64,000 bases of DNA, from the NCBI RefSeq assembly GCF_900168195.1, contig NZ_FUYX01000001.1:124001-188000 (forward strand). The letters run 5' to 3'. The stretch is from Allobosea thiooxidans. GTDB taxonomy: Bacteria; Pseudomonadota; Alphaproteobacteria; Rhizobiales; Beijerinckiaceae. Below, piece by piece: positions 20,190-30,514 of this stretch. Positions within the stretch are counted from its first letter, which is position 1. Every line of letters begins with the position of its first letter. The notes beneath the pieces are model-generated. The model made no database searches, was not told the origin of the DNA, and saw only the letters and a list, made by a program, of their open reading frames with translations. A program made the translations under genes and the position numbers.

Positions 20190-20287
20190 CCCGGCCTGTG
20201 CATGAAGAAACCTCCGGCGCCCGGGCGTCGGAGGCTTCCACCGTTGAAATCCGGATCGGAGCAGGCGCTCCGATCGGGAACGTCCCG

Positions 20288-20386
20288 TCAGGCGAGGCCG
20301 AGGATCACGGCCAGCATCATCGCCAGCGAGAGCGCCAGCACGACGCGGATCGCCACAGGCGTTTCGAGCATTCGCAAGAGAGCCAT
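20288..20386 (-). CDS. Small single-pass membrane protein (32 aa)
   Basis: Very short gene: ATG, then 32 residues with one continuous hydrophobic helix (VVLALSLAMMLAVILGLA) and a short charged N-terminus MALLRMLETPVAIR, stop TGA. A strong GGGAGG ribosome site lies about 5 bases before the ATG, which supports translation. Function unknown; it lies 48 bases downstream of the gene at 20434-20664, another single-pass protein, and may be in one transcript with it. Confidence 0.55.
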   Translation of the reverse strand: MALLRMLETPVAIRVVLALSLAMMLAVILGLA

Positions 20387-20433
20387 CGCAGCCTCCCTGT
20401 CAGCAGGCAAACACGATCGTCTTACGCGGGTGT

Positions 20434-20664
20434 TCAGTAGACGAGCATCTCGACCGCAAGCCACGCCACGATCGCCAGCACGAGCCCGGCGACCAGCACC
20501 ACGAGGACCGGACGGCCGAGGAAGCCTTGCCGCGCCTCGACGGGGGTCTCCACAGCCGGATCATCGTCGCTGTGGTGGTCCGCCCTCAGCGGCGGCAGCG
20601 GATCGCCGCCCCGCAGCTGTTCCAGATCCTGCTCGGGCACTTTGGGTCGGGTATCGACCGTCAT
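20434..20664 (-). CDS. Hypothetical single-pass membrane protein
   Basis: 76 residues: a charged N-terminal half with many Asp/Glu/Arg and one C-terminal membrane helix (VLVVLVAGLVLAIVAWLAVEMLV). A tail-anchored layout. An AAAGGGAGA ribosome site precedes the ATG. No family recognised. It precedes the 32-residue membrane protein on the same strand. Confidence 0.65.
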   Translation of the reverse strand: MTVDTRPKVPEQDLEQLRGGDPLPPLRADHHSDDDPAVETPVEARQGFLGRPVLVVLVAGLVLAIVAWLAVEMLVY

Positions 20665-20907
20665 GTCCGTCTCCCTTTGGTGTTCCGCTGGCCGATCGGG
20701 CCATGCACCGCAATGGAAACGCCTGTCGGTCCGGCTGGTTCCCGCCGCCCTGAAAAGGAACGGGCGGCAGCTGCCGCCACCGCCCGTTCAGATCGGCATA
20801 ACCACCTGATATCAGCAGGTTGCGACGAGAACGGAAAATCTCCGTCGCAACCGCTCGAACCAGGCTGGGAAGCCCGCGCCGGCGGAGGCCGACGCGGGAA
20901 CCACGGC

Positions 20908-22607
<1,700 letters not shown>

Positions 22608-22624
22608 GCCGGCTGCGATCCAGT

Positions 22625-22639
22625 ACCGTACGTTACGGT
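22625..22639. promoter_or_regulatory. Palindromic operator candidate before TetR gene
   Basis: ACCGTA-CGT-TACGGT, perfect 6-bp arms around 3 bases, 18 bases upstream of the TetR start at 22607. Size and place fit a TetR-dimer operator for autoregulation. Confidence 0.6.
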
Positions 22640-22748
22640 TCAGGGATCTAGCGCAGCCGCCGCCGGCCGGCAAGCGTTATTCGGGGCTGGCGACGGGCGG
22701 CGGAAGAATTATCTCTTGGGCTCGCTCGCCTGACCAACGGAGTTCTCC

Positions 22749-23294
22749 ATGCCCCTGCCCAGCGCCGCGGATATCGTCGCCTTCTGGCGCGAGGCCGGTC
22801 CCGAAAAATGGTTCGCCAAGGACACGGCTTTCGACGCCGAGATCACGCGCCGTTTCCTGCCCGCTCATGAGGGCGCGGCGGCGGGGAAGCTCGGTGATTG
22901 GGAGAAGACCCCGGAGGGCGCCTATGCGCTGCTGATCCTGCTCGACCAGTTTCCGCGCAACATGTTCCGGGACAGCCCGCGCGCCTTCGCCACCGATGCG
23001 CAGGCCCTCGCGATTGCGGAGCGCGCGATCGCGCGCGGCTTCGACGACGCCTATGGCGCGCCCGAAAAGCGCTTCTTCTACATGCCCTTCATGCATTCGG
23101 AAGAGCTGCACGACCAGGAACGCTGCATCGCGCTCTGCGCCGCTGCCGCGGACCCCGAGGGCGTGAAATATGCCGAGATCCACCGCGACATCATCCGCGA
23201 CTTCGGCCGCTTCCCGCATCGAAACCCGGTGCTGGGGCGCGACACCACCCCTGCGGAAGAAAGCTTTCTGGCCGGCGGTGGCTTCGCGGGTTGA
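22749..23294 (+). CDS. DUF924 family protein
   Basis: 181-residue cytoplasmic all-helical protein with the DUF924 hallmarks: ADIVAFWREAGPEKWF at the start, LILLDQFPRNMFR in the middle, FFYMPFMHSEELHDQERC later. The fold resembles TPR repeats. No enzymatic role is established. It is divergent from the TetR regulator and could be under its control through the shared upstream region. Confidence 0.88.
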   Translation: MPLPSAADIVAFWREAGPEKWFAKDTAFDAEITRRFLPAHEGAAAGKLGDWEKTPEGAYALLILLDQFPRNMFRDSPRAFATDAQALAIAERAIARGFDDAYGAPEKRFFYMPFMHSEELHDQERCIALCAAAADPEGVKYAEIHRDIIRDFGRFPHRNPVLGRDTTPAEESFLAGGGFAG

Positions 23295-23361
23295 GGCTTG
23301 GCGCCGCCCACATCCTTCCAGGGCACGCCGAAGACATCGTCCTGGAATCATGCAGCCTTCC

Positions 23362-23577
23362 TCAGCCGCCCTGCTGGCTCGCCATTCGCTGCAGGAAGAT
23401 GGCGGCGATCGTCAGCAGGAACCCGGCCCACCACAGCGGCGAACGCAGGCTCTTGCTGCTGCCGAACGGCTCGGCCTGCGCCCGGCCGGTCAGGCGCATC
23501 ACGATCGGCCCGGCGAAGCAGGCGAATCCGACGATGCCGAGCAGCAGCGCGATCTGTTCGAGGCCGAAATGCGTCAT
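23362..23577 (-). CDS. Small two-helix membrane protein
   Basis: 71 residues with two membrane helices (IALLLGIVGFACFAGPIVM and LWWAGFLLTIAAIFL) linked by a short polar loop. Start overlaps the stop of the FAD monooxygenase gene as ATGA, so the genes are coupled. Function unknown. Confidence 0.7.
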   Translation of the reverse strand: MTHFGLEQIALLLGIVGFACFAGPIVMRLTGRAQAEPFGSSKSLRSPLWWAGFLLTIAAIFLQRMASQQGG

Positions 23578-24827
23578 GCCTGCACGCTCGCTCGGGCGGG
23601 TTCCATCGGAAAGGCCGGCCCCAGCTTGAGGGTCCGCAAGGGATCGCCATACAGCCCCGCGACCAGCAGGGCCAGTTGCCTGTCGACGCCCGGGACTCGC
23701 GCCAGCGGCGGCACCAGCCGGTCGCGGATCAGCGGCAGCAGCCGGCTGTCGGACTGGTAGAAGGGCGTGAACAGCCGGCTCGCCGCCTGATAGAGCCGGA
23801 CATGCCCGCGCCTGAGCCTGGCATAGCGCTGCAGTGCCGCGGCGATATCGCGTTCCTCGGCCACGGCCGACGCCAGCGCAAAGGCATCGAGCAGGGCCAT
23901 GTTCGCACCCTGCCCGAGCTGCGGGCTGGTCGAATGGGCGCAATCGCCGACGAAGGCGATCCCCCGCCCCGCCGGAACAGGCAGCGTATGGTGGCGATAG
24001 GTGGCGAGCAGCAGCTGGTCGGCATCATCCAGATGGGCGAGCAGCGGCGCCGTCTGCGGCCAGTGGCCCAGCACCTCGTCCTTCCAGGCCGCGAGGCCGC
24101 GCGCCTTCCAGCCGGCATGGCTGTCCGGCTTCAGGCTCCAGAAGAAGGAGGCGAGCGTCGCATCCGCTCCCGGAGCCCTGCCGATCGGCAGCACGCCGAC
24201 CATGACGCTGGCACGGCGGTAGCGCTGCTCCAGCGCATGCGGATCGAAGCCCTCCGCGAGCGGCACATTGGCCCAGATCGCCCCATAGCCCAGCGAACGC
24301 TGCCGGGCCGGACGCAACGCCCGGCCGAGCAAGGGCGAGCGGGCACCGAGTGCATCGACCACGAGGTCGAACGGCCCGAGCCGGCGCCCGCCCTGCAGGT
24401 GCAGCAGCGTCTGCCCACCGCTGCCCGGCTCGGCATCGACGACTTCGCAACCTGTCTCGATCGCGATGCCACGCGCCGTGACGGCGTCGAACAGGGTCTC
24501 GAACAGGCTGCCGCGATGCACGCCGAGCCCCGAGGCCGCCGGGCCGAGCGCGGCATAGCGCACATCGAGCACCACAGAGCCACTGGCGGCGCCGAGCCCG
24601 TAGAGCCGCTCGATCCGGCTGCCGCGCGCGCTGATCGTTGCGGCAAGTCCGAGCTCGCGCAGCACGGCGAGCCCCGTCGGCTGCAGGATCAGGCCCGAGC
24701 CGAGCGGCTGCGGCGCAGCGAAGCGCTCGACCAGCGTGACGCGATGGCCCGCGCGTTCGAACAACAGGGCAGCCGCCAGCCCGGCCGGCCCGCAGCCGGC
24801 CACGGCGATGTCGTAGCGTCGGCTCAC
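23574..24827 (-). CDS. FAD-dependent monooxygenase (UbiH/PHBH-like)
   Basis: 417-residue flavin hydroxylase. FAD motif GCGPAGLAAALLFERAGHRVTLVE at the N-terminus, the DG-type motif in VVDALGARSPLLGR, and GDCAHSTSPQLGQGANMALLDAF in the C-terminal half for flavin ribose. Start is GTG. Aromatic or quinone-like substrates are usual for the family; no partner gene shows which. It lies 16 bases after ilvH on the same strand, so it may be carried by the ilv transcript. Confidence 0.88.
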   Translation of the reverse strand: MSRRYDIAVAGCGPAGLAAALLFERAGHRVTLVERFAAPQPLGSGLILQPTGLAVLRELGLAATISARGSRIERLYGLGAASGSVVLDVRYAALGPAASGLGVHRGSLFETLFDAVTARGIAIETGCEVVDAEPGSGGQTLLHLQGGRRLGPFDLVVDALGARSPLLGRALRPARQRSLGYGAIWANVPLAEGFDPHALEQRYRRASVMVGVLPIGRAPGADATLASFFWSLKPDSHAGWKARGLAAWKDEVLGHWPQTAPLLAHLDDADQLLLATYRHHTLPVPAGRGIAFVGDCAHSTSPQLGQGANMALLDAFALASAVAEERDIAAALQRYARLRRGHVRLYQAASRLFTPFYQSDSRLLPLIRDRLVPPLARVPGVDRQLALLVAGLYGDPLRTLKLGPAFPMEPARASVQA

Positions 24828-24843
24828 CGATCGGACGGTGCGC

Positions 24844-25386
24844 TCACATCGCCTCCGGCCCGCGGCTCATCGCCGCGATGCCGGTGCGCGACACCTCGGT
24901 CAGGCCCACCACCGTCATCATCTTGATGAAGCGCTCGATCTCCTCGGTCGAGCCGGTCAGCTCGAAGACGAAGGAGGTCAGCGAGGCATCGAGAGTGCGC
25001 GCGCCGAAGGCGGAAGCGAGCCGCATCGCCTCGACACGGTGCTCGCCCTTGCCGACCACCTTGATCAGCGCGAGCTCGCGCTCGATCGCCTCGCCCTGCT
25101 CGGTCAGGTCGACGACGCGATGCACCGGGACGAGCCGGTCGAGATGCGCCTTGATCTGGTCGATCACGCTGGCGGTGCCCGAGGTCACGACGGTGATGCG
25201 CGAGAGGTGCTTCTCATGCTCGGTCTCGGAGACGGTGAGGCTCTCGATGTTGTAGCCGCGGCCCGAGAACAGCCCGGCGATGCGGGCAAGAACCCCTGGT
25301 TCGTTGTCGACGATCACCGCCAGGGTGTGGCGCTTGCTCGGCTGCGACTTGGGGGCATTCGGATAATGGGTGGCGGGCTTCGACAT
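24844..25386 (-). CDS. ilvH: Acetolactate synthase small (regulatory) subunit
   Basis: 180 residues: N-terminal ACT domain (HTLAVIVDNEPGVLARIAGLFSGRGYNIESL) that binds valine for feedback control, followed by the ALS_ss_C domain. It activates and regulates the catalytic subunit encoded at 26963-28726. Unusually, a racemase gene and a GST gene stand between the two subunits. Confidence 0.95.
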   Translation of the reverse strand: MSKPATHYPNAPKSQPSKRHTLAVIVDNEPGVLARIAGLFSGRGYNIESLTVSETEHEKHLSRITVVTSGTASVIDQIKAHLDRLVPVHRVVDLTEQGEAIERELALIKVVGKGEHRVEAMRLASAFGARTLDASLTSFVFELTGSTEEIERFIKMMTVVGLTEVSRTGIAAMSRGPEAM

Positions 25387-25431
25387 GGCAAACCTGCAGG
25401 CGGGTTGGAGCAGAAGATGGATGGGAAGGAT

Positions 25432-26115
25432 TCAGGACCGGCGCAGATCGACGAGGGCGGGCTCGTCCACCTCGTCCTGCGCGACGATCCAGGGCTCGGC
25501 CAGCGCGGCGGCGAGCCATTCGCGATAGGCCGGCAGCGCGAGGACGGCCTTCATATAGGCCTGCGCCACCGCATCGACGGCGATGCCGTAGGTGTCGAGC
25601 CGGGTGACGACCGGCGCATACATCGCATCCGCCGCCGAGAATTCGCCGTAGAGGAACGGACCCGCCGCGCCGAAGCGCTCGCGCGCCTGCCGCCACAGCG
25701 CGGTGAGGCGCTCGACATCGCTGGCGACGGCCGGGCCACGGTCGCGCGCGGAAAAGCGCTTGCCGAGATTCATCGGGCAGGCGCTGCGCAGCGCCGTGAA
25801 GCCCGCATGCATCTCGCTGGACGCCGCACGGGCATGGGCGCGCGCAGCCTTGTCTCCGGGCCAGATCCCCGCCTGAGGATGCGTCTCGTGCAGATACTCG
25901 ACGATCGCCAGGGTTTCCCAGACGGCGACATCGCCGTCGACCAGCGTCGGCACAGTGCCGCCGCTGCCCGGAGCATCAGCGAAGATCGTCGCTTTGAAGC
26001 CGGGCTCGTCGAGCGGGACGAGCTTCTCGGTGAAGCCGATCCCCTTGGCGCGCATGATGAGCCAGGCCCTGAGCGACCAGGACGAATAGCATTTGTTGCC
26101 GATCAGCAGTTTCAT
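25432..26115 (-). CDS. Glutathione S-transferase family protein
   Basis: 227 residues: thioredoxin-like N-terminal domain (GNKCYSSWSLRAWL, with GTVPTLVDGDVAVWETLAIVEYL carrying the cis-Pro and the ES-like glutathione site as ET), then an alpha-helical C-terminal domain. Likely cytosolic detoxification or reductive chemistry; substrate unknown. It overlaps the upstream racemase gene by ATGA and so is translationally coupled to it. Confidence 0.85.
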   Translation of the reverse strand: MKLLIGNKCYSSWSLRAWLIMRAKGIGFTEKLVPLDEPGFKATIFADAPGSGGTVPTLVDGDVAVWETLAIVEYLHETHPQAGIWPGDKAARAHARAASSEMHAGFTALRSACPMNLGKRFSARDRGPAVASDVERLTALWRQARERFGAAGPFLYGEFSAADAMYAPVVTRLDTYGIAVDAVAQAYMKAVLALPAYREWLAAALAEPWIVAQDEVDEPALVDLRRS

Positions 26116-26822
26116 GCGGCCACGGTCTCCACTTCGGAGGCATAGTCCAGCGCCGCCGCGACATGCAGGGCGGTGGTGTCGAAGACCGGCACCGCGAAAT
26201 CGTCCTGCGAGACCAGAAGCCCGATCTCGGTGCAGCCGAGGATGACGCCGTCGGCCCCCTCCTCCCGCACCGCCCGCTCGACGACGGCGCGGTAGCGCTC
26301 GCGCGAGGCCGGCTCGATGCGGCCCCGGCACAGCTCTTCATAGATGATGCGGTGCACCTCGTCCCGCTCCTGCGGCTGCGGCACCAGCGCCTCGACGCCG
26401 AAGGCCTGCAGCCGGCCGCGATAGAAGTTCTGCTCCATGGTGAAGCGGGTCGCCAGCAGCAGCGGCCGGCGCGCCCCGGAAGCAAGGACCGCCCGCGCCG
26501 TCACATCGGCCAGGTGCAGGAAGGGCAGCCTGGTCGCCGCGGTGATCTGGTCGGCGACCTTGTGCATGGTGTTGGTGCAGAGCAGCAGGCAGGAAGCGCC
26601 GGCGCGCTCGAGCCGGCGGGCGCTCTCGGCCAGCGCCGCCCCGGCCGCGGCCCAGTCGCCGCGCGCCTGCATCTCGGCGATCGGCGCGAAGTCGAGCGAG
26701 TGCAGCAACACGTCGGCCGAGTGCAGCCCGCCTCCGCGCGCCCGCACGCCTTCGTTGAGCAGCCGGTAGTAGACCGCGGTCGACTCCCAGCTCATCCCGC
26801 CGATCAGACCGATTGTGGCCAT
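26112..26822 (-). CDS. Aspartate/glutamate racemase family protein
   Basis: 236-residue PLP-independent racemase. IGLIGGMSWESTAVYYRLLNEGV at the N-terminus, the two catalytic cysteines in LLLCTNTMHK and ILGCTEIGLL. The pattern fits the YgeA/aspartate-racemase branch, broad amino-acid racemases. The ATG at 26822 follows a GGAAGGA site. It sits between ilvI and the GST gene. Confidence 0.88.
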   Translation of the reverse strand: MATIGLIGGMSWESTAVYYRLLNEGVRARGGGLHSADVLLHSLDFAPIAEMQARGDWAAAGAALAESARRLERAGASCLLLCTNTMHKVADQITAATRLPFLHLADVTARAVLASGARRPLLLATRFTMEQNFYRGRLQAFGVEALVPQPQERDEVHRIIYEELCRGRIEPASRERYRAVVERAVREEGADGVILGCTEIGLLVSQDDFAVPVFDTTALHVAAALDYASEVETVAA

Positions 26823-26847
26823 GGTGTTTCCTTCCCGGACCGCTGCC

Positions 26848-26953
26848 GTCATTCTCGGATCGAAGCAGGCTTCGACCCGAGAATCTCCTGACGAGGAGGC
26901 GCCATCTGGCGCCTCATTCTGCCTGAGATGCTCGGGTCAAGCCCGAGCATGAC
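26848..26953. repeat. Palindromic intergenic repeat (family C)
   Basis: Outer GTCAT (26848-26852)/ATGAC (26949-26953), inner ATCTC/GAGAT. Side hairpins are ATTCTCGG...CCGAGAAT on the left and GCTCGGGTCAAGCCCGAGC on the right; a central hairpin GAGGCGCC-ATCT-GGCGCCTC caps the inner stem. It lies between ilvI and the racemase gene. Confidence 0.75.
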
Positions 26954-26962
26954 GATGCTTCG

Positions 26963-28726
26963 TCAGACGAGCTGCTTGCCCTTGGCGTCGATGATCTGGC
27001 CGGTATCGCCTTCGAAATCGGGCAGGATCATCTCGTTATGGGCCTTGCCCGACGGGATCATCGGGAAGCAGTTCTCCTCCTTGGCGACGATGCAGTCGAA
27101 AATCACCGGCTTCGGCGTCTCGATCATCTCCATGATCGCGGCGTCGAGCTTGGCCGGGTCGTCGCAGCGGATGCCGTGGCCGCCATAGGCCTCGGCGAGC
27201 TTCACGAAGTCCGGCAGGGACTCCGAATAGCTTTCCGAGTAGCGCCCGCCATGCAGCAGCTCCTGCCACTGGCGCACCATGCCCATGTACTCGTTGTTGA
27301 GGATGAAGATCTTGACCGGCAGCCGATACTGCACCGCCGTCGACATCTCCTGCATGTTCATCAGGATCGAGGCCTCGCCCGCGATGTCGATGACCAGCGC
27401 CTTCGGATTCTTCATCTGCACGCCGATCGCTGCCGGCAGCCCGTAGCCCATGGTGCCGAGCCCGCCCGAGGTCATCCAGCGGTTCGGCTCCTGGAAGTGG
27501 AAGTGCTGCGCCGCCCACATCTGGTGCTGGCCGACCTCGGTCGTGATGAAGGGATCGCGATCCTTGGTCAGCTGGTAGAGCCGCTCGATGGCGTATTGCG
27601 GCTTGATGATCGTGTCCGACTGCTTGTAGGCGAGGCTCTTGCGGCCACGCCAGCCCTCGATCTGCGTCCACCAGGCGGCGAGCGCGGTCTTGTCGGTCTG
27701 CGCGCCGGTCTCGCGCCAGATCCGGACCATGTCCTCGAGCACATGGGCGCAGTCGCCGACGATGCCGATGTCGACCTTGACCGTCTTGTTGATCGAGGAC
27801 GGGTCGATGTCGATGTGGATCTTCTTCGAGCGCGGCGAGAAACCGTCGATCCGCCCGGTGATGCGGTCGTCGAAGCGCGCGCCGATATTGATCATGACGT
27901 CGCAGTCATGCATCGCCAGGTTGGCCTCGTAGGTGCCGTGCATGCCGAGCATCCCGAGCCACTGCTTGTCGGCCGCCGGGAAGGCACCCAGCCCCATCAG
28001 AGTCGAGGTGACCGGATAGCCCGTCAGCCGCGCCAGCTCGCGCAGCAGCGCCGAGGCCTGCGGGCCGGAATTGATGACGCCGCCGCCGGTGTAGAAGATC
28101 GGCTTCTTGGCGCCGGCGATCAGCTCGACCGCCGCCTTGATCTTGGCGAGGTCGCCCTTGACCACCGGGCGGTAGGTCTTGTGCTGGTTGTCGCGCGGGC
28201 GGCTATAGGTGCCGGTCGCGAACTGGATGTCCTTCGGGATGTCGATCACGACGGGGCCGGGCCGGCCGTTGGCCGCGACATAGAAGGCCTCGTGCAGCAC
28301 GCGCGGCAGGTCGTGGATGCTCTTCACCAGGTAGTTGTGCTTGGTGCAGGAGCGGGTGATGCCGACCGTGTCGCATTCCTGGAAGGCGTCCGAACCGATC
28401 AGATGCGTCGGCACCTGGCCGGTGATGACGACGAGGGGGATCGAGTCGAGCAGCGCGTCGGTCAGGCCGGTGACGGCGTTGGTCGCGCCCGGGCCGGAGG
28501 TGACAAGCACGCAGCCGACCTTGCCCGCGCCGGAGCGGGCATAGCCCTCGGCGGCGTGGACCGCACCCTGCTCGTGGCGGACGAGCACGTGCTTGACCTT
28601 GTCCTGCTGGAAAATGGCGTCGTAAATCGGGAGTACGGCGCCGCCCGGATAACCGAACAGGTGCTCGACACCCTGATCCTGAAGCGCGCGGACGACCATC
28701 TCGGCGCCGGTCATCATCTCGCTCAT
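26963..28726 (-). CDS. ilvI: Acetolactate synthase large (catalytic) subunit
   Basis: 587-residue thiamine-diphosphate enzyme for the first common step of valine, leucine and isoleucine synthesis. N-terminal GAEMVVRALQDQGVEHLFGYPGGAVLPIYDAI, catalytic Glu in RHEQGAVHAAEGYAR, central FAD-type domain, and C-terminal thiamine motif with GDI-like IDIAGEASILMNMQEMSTAV (family shows GDxSFxMN). A strong AGGAG site precedes the ATG. Transcription is very likely controlled by the leader and terminator at 28781-28877. Confidence 0.95.
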   Translation of the reverse strand: MSEMMTGAEMVVRALQDQGVEHLFGYPGGAVLPIYDAIFQQDKVKHVLVRHEQGAVHAAEGYARSGAGKVGCVLVTSGPGATNAVTGLTDALLDSIPLVVITGQVPTHLIGSDAFQECDTVGITRSCTKHNYLVKSIHDLPRVLHEAFYVAANGRPGPVVIDIPKDIQFATGTYSRPRDNQHKTYRPVVKGDLAKIKAAVELIAGAKKPIFYTGGGVINSGPQASALLRELARLTGYPVTSTLMGLGAFPAADKQWLGMLGMHGTYEANLAMHDCDVMINIGARFDDRITGRIDGFSPRSKKIHIDIDPSSINKTVKVDIGIVGDCAHVLEDMVRIWRETGAQTDKTALAAWWTQIEGWRGRKSLAYKQSDTIIKPQYAIERLYQLTKDRDPFITTEVGQHQMWAAQHFHFQEPNRWMTSGGLGTMGYGLPAAIGVQMKNPKALVIDIAGEASILMNMQEMSTAVQYRLPVKIFILNNEYMGMVRQWQELLHGGRYSESYSESLPDFVKLAEAYGGHGIRCDDPAKLDAAIMEMIETPKPVIFDCIVAKEENCFPMIPSGKAHNEMILPDFEGDTGQIIDAKGKQLV

Positions 28727-28774
28727 TACGCTCTCCTGCGGCTGGTCTTCTGATCTGTCTGGAATGCGGGCAAT

Positions 28775-28800
28775 AAAAAAGGCCCTCGGAGGGGCCTGGG
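28775..28800 (-). terminator. Attenuator terminator before ilvI
   Basis: Minus strand: GGCCC...GGGCC stem (28796-28781) followed by TTTTTTATT. Its 5' arm also pairs perfectly over 7 bases with the segment at 28837-28843, which would form an antiterminator. A 9-bp perfect pairing of 28845-28853 with 28802-28810 gives the pause/anti-antiterminator state. Confidence 0.85.
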
Positions 28801-28841
28801 CGTGCGCTGGCGTCGGGGACGCCCGGTCTTGAAACCGGCCC

Positions 28842-28877
28842 CTACCAGCGCACCTCTACGAGAATGAACTTGCGCAT
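28842..28877 (-). CDS. ilvL: ilvI leader peptide (11 aa)
   Basis: ATG at 28877 opens the peptide MRKFILVEVRW, then TAG. It contains Ile-Leu-Val in a row plus a second Val, the three end products of the pathway; codons are ATT, CTC, GTA, GTG, of which GTA is rare in such a genome. The last three codons form one arm of the 9-bp hairpin with 28802-28810. Ribosome stalling here would free the antiterminator. Such ilv leaders are known in proteobacteria; the exact mechanism here is inferred from pairing. Confidence 0.8.
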   Translation of the reverse strand: MRKFILVEVRW

Positions 28878-29050
28878 TGCGCGATCGATCCTTGACGAAA
28901 GTTGCCGAACGCTAGCGGAGCGCGTCCAGCCGGTCAAGCGCTAACATGGTTACCATTCGGTCGCTGGCGGGGCCCGGAATGTCGCCTCCCCGCGGAAGAC
29001 TTTCTCAATCCGCGCCGCTTACGGTCCGCCGCGCTCGAAACGGGACGGAT

Positions 29051-30514
29051 ATGTATTACGAGGTCCACAGCGAGAACATCGCCGCGCGAAGCCACGCGCC
29101 GGAGGTTGCCGAAATCCTCGATCGGTTCGTGCTGCATCGGCGCGGCGGATCGCCGGTCGCCTATGAAGCGCTCGCCGCCGAGCTCCTGCCGACATTCGGC
29201 GAGGATCTGATGGTCCTCGAGCCCGCAGTCGACGGCGACTATCGCTGGGTCCATTTCGGGCGCGAGATCATCCGCTATTCCGGCGCCAACCGGCTGGGCG
29301 AGTGCGTCTCGGGCATGCGGCCGCAGGTCGCCCGCTTCACCATCGACTGCCTGGACCAGGCGCTGGCCGAGGGCGAGGCGCTCTACACGGTGCATCGCTC
29401 GAACGGCACGGTGCGGGTCGCGCTCTGGGAACGGCTGCTGCTGCCGACGCTGGCCGCGGACGGGCGCCGCTTGGTCATCGCCTTCAGCCGCCCGCTGCAG
29501 TTCCGCGAGGACCTGCTCAACGCCGTGCTGGAAACCTCTCCTTGTGGCATCGTCGCCCTGCGTGCGATCCGCGACGCAGCCGGTGCGATCGAGCAGGCCG
29601 TCATCGTCACCGCCAACAGCCGCGCCGCCGCGCTCAGCGGCAATCCCGGCATGACGCTGCTCGACACCGACGGCCGCGAGAGCCTGCCCTTCCTGTCCGA
29701 CCCTCTGGTCTGGCAGCGCTGCCGCCGCGCCATCGACCTGCAACGCTCCGACCTGCTCGAGACCTCCTTCACCCGGGACGGCCGAGCGATCTGGCTGCGG
29801 GTCGCGATCGCGCCGCTCGGCGACGGCCTGCTGCTGACCCTGACCGACATCACCGACCTGACCGTCGCCAACCACACCCTGCAGATGCGCGCGGCGACGC
29901 TTGCGCTCGAGATCGGCCGCGAGCGCGCGACGAGGCGCGCCCTCTCCGAGGAGATCGACCTGCGCGAGGAGCGCGAGCGGGAGCTGCGCCGGCTCGCCGA
30001 GACCGACCCGCTGACGGCGCTGCTCAACCGCCGCTCCTTCACCGAGAAGGCCAATGCCGCCATCGCCGCCTGCGAGGCGAGCGAGACCGAGATGGCGCTC
30101 GTCATCGTCGACCTCGACCACTTCAAGCAGGTCAACGACACCTACGGACATCCGGCCGGCGATGCGGTGATCCGCGCCTTCGCCGATCTGTTGCTCGGGC
30201 AGCTTCGCAACGAGCGCAACCTCATCGGCCGCTTCGGCGGCGAGGAATTCGGCATCCTGCTTCAGGGCGCCGACCTGGCGGCGGCGGCGGCCAGTGCCCG
30301 GCAAATCCAGGACGCGCTGCTCGCCCGCGCGATGCCGGTCTCCGAAACCCTGGCGCTGCGGGTGACGGCGAGCCTGGGCGTCGCGGCGCGTCAGCCGGGC
30401 GAAAGCCTGGCCTCGTTGACCGCGCGCGCCGACCAGGCGCTTTACCGGGCCAAGAACGAGGGCCGCAACCGGCTCGGCCTCGCCCCGCCCGCAACCGTCG
30501 CGGCCGCCGCCTGA
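29051..30514 (+). CDS. Diguanylate cyclase with PAS-like sensor
   Basis: 487-residue soluble protein. The N-terminal ~170 residues are an uncharacterised sensor region, then a PAS-like domain (EDLLNAVLETSPCGIVALRAI), a coiled-coil linker rich in Glu/Arg, and a GGDEF domain with GGEEF at residues 396-400, so cyclic-di-GMP synthesis is expected. The RxxD inhibitory site five residues before GGEEF is absent, so product inhibition is probably lost. ATG at 29051 follows GGGACGGAT; longer starts at 28979 or 28946 are possible. Confidence 0.85.
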   Translation: MYYEVHSENIAARSHAPEVAEILDRFVLHRRGGSPVAYEALAAELLPTFGEDLMVLEPAVDGDYRWVHFGREIIRYSGANRLGECVSGMRPQVARFTIDCLDQALAEGEALYTVHRSNGTVRVALWERLLLPTLAADGRRLVIAFSRPLQFREDLLNAVLETSPCGIVALRAIRDAAGAIEQAVIVTANSRAAALSGNPGMTLLDTDGRESLPFLSDPLVWQRCRRAIDLQRSDLLETSFTRDGRAIWLRVAIAPLGDGLLLTLTDITDLTVANHTLQMRAATLALEIGRERATRRALSEEIDLREERERELRRLAETDPLTALLNRRSFTEKANAAIAACEASETEMALVIVDLDHFKQVNDTYGHPAGDAVIRAFADLLLGQLRNERNLIGRFGGEEFGILLQGADLAAAAASARQIQDALLARAMPVSETLALRVTASLGVAARQPGESLASLTARADQALYRAKNEGRNRLGLAPPATVAAAA

